The notes beneath the pieces are model-generated. The model did no database searches. It was not told the DNA's origin and was given only the letters and a program-made list of their open reading frames with translations. DNA of 12,961 nucleotides, taken from Candidatus Krumholzibacteriia bacterium. Its GTDB lineage: Bacteria; Krumholzibacteriota; Krumholzibacteriia; LZORAL124-64-63. The translations under genes were made by a program, and so were the position numbers. Positions 8,108-12,961 of the stretch are shown here, one piece after another. Where the stretch lies: the NCBI GenBank assembly GCA_030632925.1, contig DAOVTU010000025.1:1-12961 (forward strand). The letters are read 5' to 3'. Position 1 is the stretch's first letter, and each line of letters starts with the position of its first letter.

Positions 8108-8842
8108 TTAGAGCGGATCACCCAGCAGAATTTCCAGTTGGGAATGGTAGGAACGGGTCAGCTTCAGATGGGCGCCGCTGCGCAATTCGACCTGGTACTC
8201 GCCCTTCTTCAAGGGCGCCAGTTCGCAGACACGGTCCAGGTTCACGATCACCGACCGGCTGATGCGCAAAAAGCCTTTGTCAGACAGGCAGGTGGCCAAA
8301 TCGTTCAGGGTCCGGCGCACCAAACAGGACCGCTGGTCGCAGTGGACCTTGGCATAGTCGCCGTTGGCCTCGATCCAGTCGATGTCGTCGACCTTCAGGA
8401 ACGAGATGCGGCCGTTGGTTTTGACCACCATTCGGCCAGCGTAGGGGTGGGGATGGCTTTGGTCCTGCCGCAGGCGCAGGACCTGCTCGTGGGCGTGGGA
8501 CCAAGCGGTCTCGAAACGATTGGCGGAGAACGGCTTCAACAGATAATCCAGGGCGTGAACCTTGAACGCCTCAAGGGCATATTGGTCATAGGCGGTGACA
8601 AAAACGATGATCGGCATTTGATCAGCCGGTATGCGGTCGACCACCTCGAAGCCGTCCAGATCCGGCATCTGGATGTCGAGGAACAGCACGTCAGGTTGGT
8701 GCTCCTCGATGGCTTGCAACGCCGCACGCCCGCCACCGCATTCGGCGACGACTTCGCATTCGGCGAGGTCTCGCAATCGCAGCATCAGGTTTTCCCGGGC
8801 CAGGGGCTCGTCATCCACGATGATCGTGCGAATGGGTTTCAT
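8108..8842 (-). CDS. LytTR-family response regulator (LytR/AlgR type)
   Basis: 244 residues, the normal length for this family. Residues 1-120 are a receiver domain: acidic pair D10/D11, phosphoacceptor D56 in FLDIQMP, T83 and K103 in LLKPF, all intact. Residues about 136-240 are a LytTR DNA-binding domain, with the typical VDDIDWIEANGDYAKVH strand and FLRISRSVIVNLDRV segment. ATG 8842 overlaps the stop of the upstream kinase gene by 4 nt (ATGA), so the two are translationally coupled and form one two-component system. Phosphorylation by that kinase should promote dimerisation and binding to paired promoter sites. Targets are unknown; the ankyrin-hydrolase gene downstream is the nearest candidate. 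Confidence 0.94.
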   Translation of the reverse strand: MKPIRTIIVDDEPLARENLMLRLRDLAECEVVAECGGGRAALQAIEEHQPDVLFLDIQMPDLDGFEVVDRIPADQMPIIVFVTAYDQYALEAFKVHALDYLLKPFSANRFETAWSHAHEQVLRLRQDQSHPHPYAGRMVVKTNGRISFLKVDDIDWIEANGDYAKVHCDQRSCLVRRTLNDLATCLSDKGFLRISRSVIVNLDRVCELAPLKKGEYQVELRSGAHLKLTRSYHSQLEILLGDPL

Positions 8843-10002
8843 GATTCCGTTCCCGGGTTGGAGGCGGTTGTTTCAGTCTGACAACGCAGGGGCAGGGAGC
8901 GCGGCGCCACCGTGCCGCACTGGGGGCCGTCTGCCAGATCGAAAGCGTGATCGTCGGGATAGAGTTGTTGCAGGCGGGCCCGGATGTTGCCCAGGCCAAC
9001 ACCTTCGACGGGTATTTCGGCGGGTAGCCCGGGGCCGTTGTCCGCAACCGTGATCATCAGCCGTTCGTCGCGTGCGCTCGCGTTGATGGTGATGGTTCCG
9101 ACGCCGTCGACTTTACCAGCTCCGTGACGGACGGAATTTTCCACCAGGGGCTGCAGCACCAGTGCGGGCAGAACAGCCTTGCGTGCCGCGTCGTCAATTT
9201 CCAGGCTGACCTGCAACCGGTCGCCGAATCGCTCGCGTTGGATTTGCAGATAAGCCTCCAGGAAGTCCAGTTCCACATCCAGGGGCACCACCTGGCTGTT
9301 GCCGCTGTCGAGGGTCATGCGCAGGAAGTCGCTGAGCGCCAACAGCATCCGGTGGGCGCCCTCGTTGTCGCCACGCATGATCAGCGTGCTGATGGCGTGC
9401 AGGGCGTTGAACAGGAAATGGGGCTGCAGTTGCATGCGCAAGGCGTCCAGGCGGGCGTCGGCCAGAGAGGCCTGCAGGTTGGCCTTCTCCACGGCCAGTT
9501 GGGCGCTGGCCCTTTCTTTTTCCCGGTAGCTGCGATTGGCTTCCACCAACAGGACCGCTGCCACTGCGATGGTGTAGAGCATCAGTTCCAGTTCAACGAC
9601 CTGAGTCAGTCGCTTGGCCACGCTCGCGACAAATTCAGTCCATAGGGGAATTTTGCCCTGAATTCCATAATAGGCCAGTTGAGTGGCGCCGATGTGGACG
9701 TGGGCATAGACAAGGGCTGTCGCGATATGGATCATCGTGATTTTGATGCGACGTCCAGCAGGAAACGCCAGGCGCCTGGCGAACCAGGCCACCGCCGGCA
9801 TCAGCAGGGCCGCGGTCCACCAGAATGGCAGATAATTGACGACGAGTTTTTGCCACGGTATGGGCTTGCCACCGATTTCCTTAAAAACGTAGTACTGACC
9901 GGAGTCGAACAGTCCTACAAGGCCGGTGGCGGCCAGGGATATCAGCAGCACGTTGAGCAGGAAGCGTGAAGTTGGGCGTTCGGATTCTGGCGCTGTGATC
10001 AT
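8839..10002 (-). CDS. LytS-type sensor histidine kinase, four membrane segments
   Basis: The chosen start is ATG 10002 with GGAG five bases upstream (387 residues); an in-frame TTG at 10050 adds 16 residues but has no good ribosome site. Four membrane helices are visible at about 14-32, 56-74, 87-108 and 136-154, with almost no external domain, so sensing probably occurs in the membrane. A coiled segment (about 155-190) leads to the His_kinase (PF06580-type) motif QLQPHFLFNAL with phospho-acceptor H195. The ATPase domain keeps N289 (LVENSVRHG), DNGPGL at 321-326 and GVGLGNIRARL at 335-345. The C-terminus past CGT is short and polar. It overlaps its LytTR regulator by 4 nt. The stimulus is unknown. 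Confidence 0.93.
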   Translation of the reverse strand: MITAPESERPTSRFLLNVLLISLAATGLVGLFDSGQYYVFKEIGGKPIPWQKLVVNYLPFWWTAALLMPAVAWFARRLAFPAGRRIKITMIHIATALVYAHVHIGATQLAYYGIQGKIPLWTEFVASVAKRLTQVVELELMLYTIAVAAVLLVEANRSYREKERASAQLAVEKANLQASLADARLDALRMQLQPHFLFNALHAISTLIMRGDNEGAHRMLLALSDFLRMTLDSGNSQVVPLDVELDFLEAYLQIQRERFGDRLQVSLEIDDAARKAVLPALVLQPLVENSVRHGAGKVDGVGTITINASARDERLMITVADNGPGLPAEIPVEGVGLGNIRARLQQLYPDDHAFDLADGPQCGTVAPRSLPLRCQTETTASNPGTES

Positions 10003-10007
10003 CGGGA

Positions 10008-10011
10008 CTCC
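10008..10011 (-). promoter_or_regulatory. Ribosome binding site fixing the first kinase start
   Basis: GGAG on the minus strand, five bases before ATG 10002. It supports the shorter protein over the TTG start at 10050. Confidence 0.6.
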
Positions 10012-10053
10012 GGTTGTGTGGCGAAGGACGATCGTTGATATAGTTGGCAACCC

Positions 10054-10059
10054 ATTCTA
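10054..10059 (-). promoter_or_regulatory. Possible -10 box for the first kinase-regulator operon
   Basis: Minus-strand TAGAAT matches TATAAT at 5 of 6 positions and would place the transcript start near 10047, about 45 nt before ATG 10002. The best -35 at 18-nt spacing (GCAACA) matches only 3 of 6 bases, so an activator might be needed. Initiation there would exclude the TTG at 10050. Confidence 0.3.
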
Positions 10060-10173
10060 ACGGAAATCGTAAGGAATTGTTGCTGTAGTATTTGACTGCG
10101 ATGCTGAATAAAGCCGAGTGAAAGTATCGCGCTTTTGGCAGGTGCTCCTCTCGAAGCAGGGGTTTCAAATGGC

Positions 10174-10202
10174 ATGACTTTTTACTTATTTTGGCAGACA
10201 AT
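10174..10202 (+). promoter_or_regulatory. Possible sigma70 promoter for the second kinase-regulator operon
   Basis: ATGACT (10174-10179) and GACAAT (10197-10202) each match their consensus hexamer at 4 of 6 positions with an exact 17-nt spacer in an AT-rich stretch. The transcript would start near 10209, just before the purine run at 10211-10220. That fits the GTG start at 10279 better than the TTG at 10222, which would have almost no leader. Confidence 0.3.
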
Positions 10203-10210
10203 GCCGAAGT

Positions 10211-10224
10211 AGGGGGAGAGATTG
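10211..10224 (+). promoter_or_regulatory. Strong purine-rich ribosome-site-like sequence before TTG 10222
   Basis: AGGGGGAGAG is followed by TTG at 10222, in frame with the second kinase. It competes with CAGGA (10268-10272) six bases before GTG 10279, and with ATG 10288, which has no nearby Shine-Dalgarno. The signal-peptide shape favours GTG 10279 or ATG 10288. Confidence 0.35.
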
Positions 10225-10278
10225 TCAGATAGCTTATTGAATTGGGTCGTCGACAAGGAAGCTTGCTCAGGATTGATT

Positions 10279-12081
10279 GTGAATTTTATGCCTGTCAAAT
10301 TATTTTACATCAAGTGCTTGTTGTACACTGCCTTGGCGGCTTTTTTGCTGACCCCTGGTTCGAGCTCTGCCCATTCGACTGTACCTGCTTCCACCAATAC
10401 ACACGATCTGTCTCAAGGGCATTTCAGCGTCATCAGGCACTGGACCTATGCGGTTGGTGATGGTTCGGATTTGTCGATCCAGGACCTGGATCGGGCCAGT
10501 TGGAAGACCCTCGCTGAGCAGCACGGTGAGTATACGCCAGGGGTCCAATGGTATCGTGCCGACATCCATTTAGAAGGAACTCAAGATGAGTTTGATATCC
10601 TGGCCCTGTCGATAGGGGGCCTGGCGTCGGCTTTCGAATTGTATTGGGATGGAAATCTGATTGATTCAGGTGGAGTAGTTGCCAACTCTCTCGAAGATGA
10701 AGTTTCAGGTCCGATAAAAAAGGTCGTCAGACTAAAAAGAGAACTGACCGATCCAGGTGATCATAAAATAGCCATCCGGCGCTCCAATTTTCACAATAGA
10801 GACCAACGTTCTTTGGGCAGAATCGTAATTGGCTATCACTACAACTTTCTCTATGACTATTCATACAAAAGCAGTTCTCGGGTGTTTGTGGGTGGGGCAT
10901 CTCTTTTGTCGGGTCTGTTTTGTCTCGCCATGTTTTTTGCCGGCAGTCGCCACCGTTCATATCTGCTGTTTGCCTTTTTCTGCTTCATCAGATTGTTTTT
11001 TGATGTTTTCACGATTCTCAGTCTGTACAACGATATAAGCATCGATCATCTCCAGTGGATATCCTTGCTGTTCAAATACGGTATGGTTTTATCCACGTGG
11101 TTCTTTGTCACCTTTGTTGTTTACACCTACGGCATCCCACGAAAATCATTTGTCATCCCCTTCGTGATCCTGGTGGCGTTGATATCGATCTGGCTGCAGG
11201 CAAAAATTCCCGGCCAACCACGCGTCTATGCCGAGTTGCTGCCCATAGTAGCGGCGGTGCTTCTTTTGTACTCCATGTCCCGCAAAGCCACCGGCAGTAT
11301 TGCGGCCTTTGTCGGTGTGGTCGTTTGGCGAATTTTTAAATATCCCGACCTTTTTTCCAAGACGGCCGACAATCACCTGTTCTTCTATATCACCGGTGAT
11401 ATCGTCTTCCTGTTCTGTATTGTTTTTTCCATCAGTCGCATGATTCATGAGCAAAACCTGCAATTGCAGGAGATCAAACTGCGTTCGTCCCGTCTGGAGG
11501 TTGATCTGCTCAAGAAAAACATCCAGCCGCACTTTATTCTCAATACTTTGCAATCGATCATGAGCTGGACCAAAAAGAAGCCGGAAAATGCTGCCCTGCT
11601 GATCGAAGCCCTGGCTGAAGAATTTCGCATGATCAACCACATCGCTGATAAAAAGCTGATTCCCCTCCATCAGGAAATTGATCTGTGCAACACCCATTTG
11701 AAGCTCATGGGTTTTCGCATGGGTTCGACCTATGAACTTGTTACCGAGGGCTTGTGTGAAGATGTTCAGGTGCCCCCGATGATCTTCCACACCCTCATCG
11801 AAAATGCGCTCACGCATTCGTTCGAAACGCAGGAAAGCGGGACGATTCGTTTGTTGTGCGAGGTGGATGATCAGAAGGCTGTCTACCATCTGTCCAACAC
11901 GGGGTCACGTTTGAAGGCGACTGCCCGGAAATCAGAAAACGACATACAGGAGGGGATGGGGCTCAAGTATATCAAGGCGCGGCTGAACGAGAGCTTCTCA
12001 GACAACTGGAGCTTGGACTATACCTTGGATGATGAACAGTGGAAGGTCACCATTGTCATCGAACATCCATCCATCGCATGA
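10279..12081 (+). CDS. 7-TM LytS-type sensor histidine kinase with periplasmic domain
   Basis: From GTG 10279 (CAGGA six bases upstream) the protein is 600 residues; TTG 10222 (619 residues) and ATG 10288 (597) are alternatives. The GTG form begins with a normal signal peptide (K7, K12, hydrophobic to about 25, cleavage near SSAHS). Residues about 45-195 form a periplasmic beta-rich domain (WYRADIHL; LALSIGGLASAFELYWDG) resembling the jelly-roll sensor modules of 7TMR-DISM receptors. Seven membrane segments follow at about 201-221, 227-249, 260-283, 290-307, 318-334, 338-352 and 367-387. The His_kinase motif NIQPHFILNTL has H418. The ATPase domain has N509 (TLIENALTHSF) and GMGLKYIKARL at about 559-569, but the usual DxG motif reads SNTG. 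It overlaps its regulator by 4 nt. By spot check its GC is clearly lower than that of the first kinase. Ligand unknown, possibly a carbohydrate or other small molecule. Confidence 0.9.
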   Translation: MNFMPVKLFYIKCLLYTALAAFLLTPGSSSAHSTVPASTNTHDLSQGHFSVIRHWTYAVGDGSDLSIQDLDRASWKTLAEQHGEYTPGVQWYRADIHLEGTQDEFDILALSIGGLASAFELYWDGNLIDSGGVVANSLEDEVSGPIKKVVRLKRELTDPGDHKIAIRRSNFHNRDQRSLGRIVIGYHYNFLYDYSYKSSSRVFVGGASLLSGLFCLAMFFAGSRHRSYLLFAFFCFIRLFFDVFTILSLYNDISIDHLQWISLLFKYGMVLSTWFFVTFVVYTYGIPRKSFVIPFVILVALISIWLQAKIPGQPRVYAELLPIVAAVLLLYSMSRKATGSIAAFVGVVVWRIFKYPDLFSKTADNHLFFYITGDIVFLFCIVFSISRMIHEQNLQLQEIKLRSSRLEVDLLKKNIQPHFILNTLQSIMSWTKKKPENAALLIEALAEEFRMINHIADKKLIPLHQEIDLCNTHLKLMGFRMGSTYELVTEGLCEDVQVPPMIFHTLIENALTHSFETQESGTIRLLCEVDDQKAVYHLSNTGSRLKATARKSENDIQEGMGLKYIKARLNESFSDNWSLDYTLDDEQWKVTIVIEHPSIA

Positions 12082-12806
12082 ACCGGGAAAGCCAACTGAT
12101 GCCCATGAACATCCTCATTGTTGAAGATGAATACCCCACCGCGGAGTACACCCAGCAACTCTGCCGGGAAATCCTTCAGGACCGGATTCTTTCCGTCACC
12201 ATGGTTCATGACCTGGCCGGCGCATTGGCGCATGTGGAAAAGAACGCAGTGGATCTGTGTTTGCTGGATCTCAATCTTCACGGTGAGAACGGGTACGAGT
12301 TGCTGCAGACGGCGGCGGCCCAGTCCTTTCATACGGTCATTGTCTCGGCCTATCCGGATCAGGCCCTGGAGGCGTTCCAATACGGCGTCCTCGATTTTAT
12401 CGTCAAGCCTTTCGGGAAAAAACGACTTCAGGAAGTTCTCAACAGGGCCCAGGATCAAACTAAGAATGACGACGCCAGCACGAAATATCTCAGCGTGCGG
12501 GTGAAAGAGAAATATCGGCTCATCGAAATTGAGACCATCATGTATATGAAATCGGTCGGGGCTTATGTTGAACTTCATTTCAAAGAGGGGAAAATGGAGT
12601 TGCTGTTGAAGACGATGAACCGCCTTGAGCAGATACTTCCGGCCTACTTTTTTCGCACGCACCGGTCCTATTTCGTGAACTTGAATGAGATCGAATCGTT
12701 TTGCCACGCCAGTGGCGGTACGTATGAACTCACCTTAAAAGACGGCACGGCATTACCGTTGAGTCGATCCAAATACAAGATTCTTTACGGCATATTTCAC
12801 AACTGA
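12078..12806 (+). CDS. LytTR-family response regulator, partner of the 7-TM kinase
   Basis: The ATG at 12078 overlaps the kinase stop as ATGA, the same coupling as in the other pair, giving 242 residues. ATG 12099, preceded by GGGAA, would start the protein closer to the first receiver strand (MPMNILIVEDE) and is a real alternative. The receiver domain has E16, D17, E18, phosphoacceptor D64 (LLDLNLHGENG), S90 and K110 (FIVKPF). A LytTR DNA-binding domain spans about 136-240 (IMYMKSVGAYVELHF; FFRTHRSYFVNLNEIESF; LPLSRSKYK). It should act as a phosphorylation-controlled dimeric transcription factor. No target outside the operon can be named; autoregulation through the shared upstream region is possible. 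It differs clearly in sequence from the other LytTR regulator in the window, so it is not a recent duplicate. Confidence 0.93.
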   Translation: MNRESQLMPMNILIVEDEYPTAEYTQQLCREILQDRILSVTMVHDLAGALAHVEKNAVDLCLLDLNLHGENGYELLQTAAAQSFHTVIVSAYPDQALEAFQYGVLDFIVKPFGKKRLQEVLNRAQDQTKNDDASTKYLSVRVKEKYRLIEIETIMYMKSVGAYVELHFKEGKMELLLKTMNRLEQILPAYFFRTHRSYFVNLNEIESFCHASGGTYELTLKDGTALPLSRSKYKILYGIFHN

Positions 12807-12961
12807 TTAACGCCGACTACCCCGCCAAATTCTGCCTGGATTGCATCCTGTAAAACCATATTGAAGTTTGTGCAATATCGCTTCTTTCGCCCCAACTTCT
12901 CCGTTAGTTGCGCGTAGGACCCCCGACTGAGACCGTCGAGGGTGCCTATTGAGAAAGGTGC
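12797..12961 (-). CDS. Possible partial ORF, C-terminal 54 residues, unknown product
   Basis: The minus strand is open from the right edge to a TGA at 12797-12799 (54 codons), and the residues are protein-like with a basic GRKKRY stretch and an AIQAEFGG segment. It would converge on the LytTR regulator and overlap its last 10 nt. Codons such as CTA, ATA and TTA are less typical of the GC-rich genes here. The length is near what chance allows and I recognise no family, so this may be spurious. Confidence 0.25.
   Translation of the reverse strand, partial: APFSIGTLDGLSRGSYAQLTEKLGRKKRYCTNFNMVLQDAIQAEFGGVVGVNQL
12858..12878. repeat. Small hairpin after the second LytTR regulator
   Basis: ATATTG (12858-12863) pairs with CAATAT (12873-12878) over a 9-nt loop, followed by CGCTTCTTTC on the plus strand. 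It is at best a weak terminator of the second kinase-regulator operon, 52 nt after the stop. Confidence 0.25.
12919..12943. repeat. GC-rich hairpin near the right edge
   Basis: ACCCCCGAC (12919-12927) pairs with GTCGAGGGT (12935-12943) with one mismatch and a 7-nt loop. There is no T-tract on either side in view. It could help end the upstream operon or lie inside the possible right-edge ORF. Confidence 0.25.

Noticed and set aside
7936..8121. 62-codon N-terminal extension of the ankyrin-hydrolase
   Set aside because: It has no Shine-Dalgarno, overlaps the end of the LytTR regulator gene, and would bury a clear signal peptide that has a GGAGG site directly before its ATG.
8811..9278. Short frames overlapping the kinase and regulator genes
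   Set aside because: They are out-of-frame shadows of genes with intact catalytic motifs.

Overview
The window looks like a chromosomal segment from a Gram-negative bacterium of the FCB-type candidate phyla (for example Krumholzibacteriota, Eisenbacteria or Latescibacterota). The evidence is an exported subtilisin-like protease ending in a FlgD-like/type IX-type sorting domain, a DUF5916 outer-membrane protein with a CBM9-like head, and LytS/LytTR two-component pairs. The assignment is inferred from family content only; no rRNA, tRNA, CRISPR array or complete insertion sequence is visible.

Layout, left to right. (1) 1-2338, minus: a DUF5916/CBM9-like outer-membrane protein, nearly complete, running off the left edge. 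(2) 2339-2781: a 443-nt divergent intergenic region with unusual structure, including a hairpin in the DUF5916 leader (2403-2445) and a nested set of inverted repeats closed by a perfect 12-bp pair (2585-2732) upstream of the protease. (3) 2782-5880, plus: a 1032-residue secreted S8 protease with intact Asp/His/Ser residues, two Ig-like modules, a flavodoxin/amidotransferase-like module and a C-terminal sorting domain. It is closed by a very strong terminator (5904-5948). (4) 5959-7935, minus: an exported protein joining about 11 ankyrin repeats to a UlaG-like metallo-beta-lactamase-fold domain. (5) 8108-10002, minus: a LytTR response regulator and a 4-TM LytS-type histidine kinase with a 4-nt ATGA overlap, reading toward the ankyrin gene. 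(6) 10003-10278: a 276-nt divergent promoter region. (7) 10279-12806, plus: a second, unrelated-looking kinase/regulator pair (signal peptide, periplasmic domain, 7-TM kinase, LytTR regulator), also with an ATGA overlap and with visibly lower GC. (8) 12797-12961: the right edge, holding a possible minus-strand partial ORF and weak hairpins.

How the parts may work together: two complete LytS/LytTR signalling pairs sit head to head around one intergenic region, and the ankyrin-metallohydrolase gene lies directly downstream of the first pair on the same strand, so it is a natural candidate target or co-transcribed partner. The protease and the DUF5916 protein are divergent and both face the cell surface. 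The observations most worth a second look are the structured leader before the protease, the exported ankyrin-UlaG fusion, and the paired head-to-head LytTR systems. None is proven to be a new system from sequence alone.
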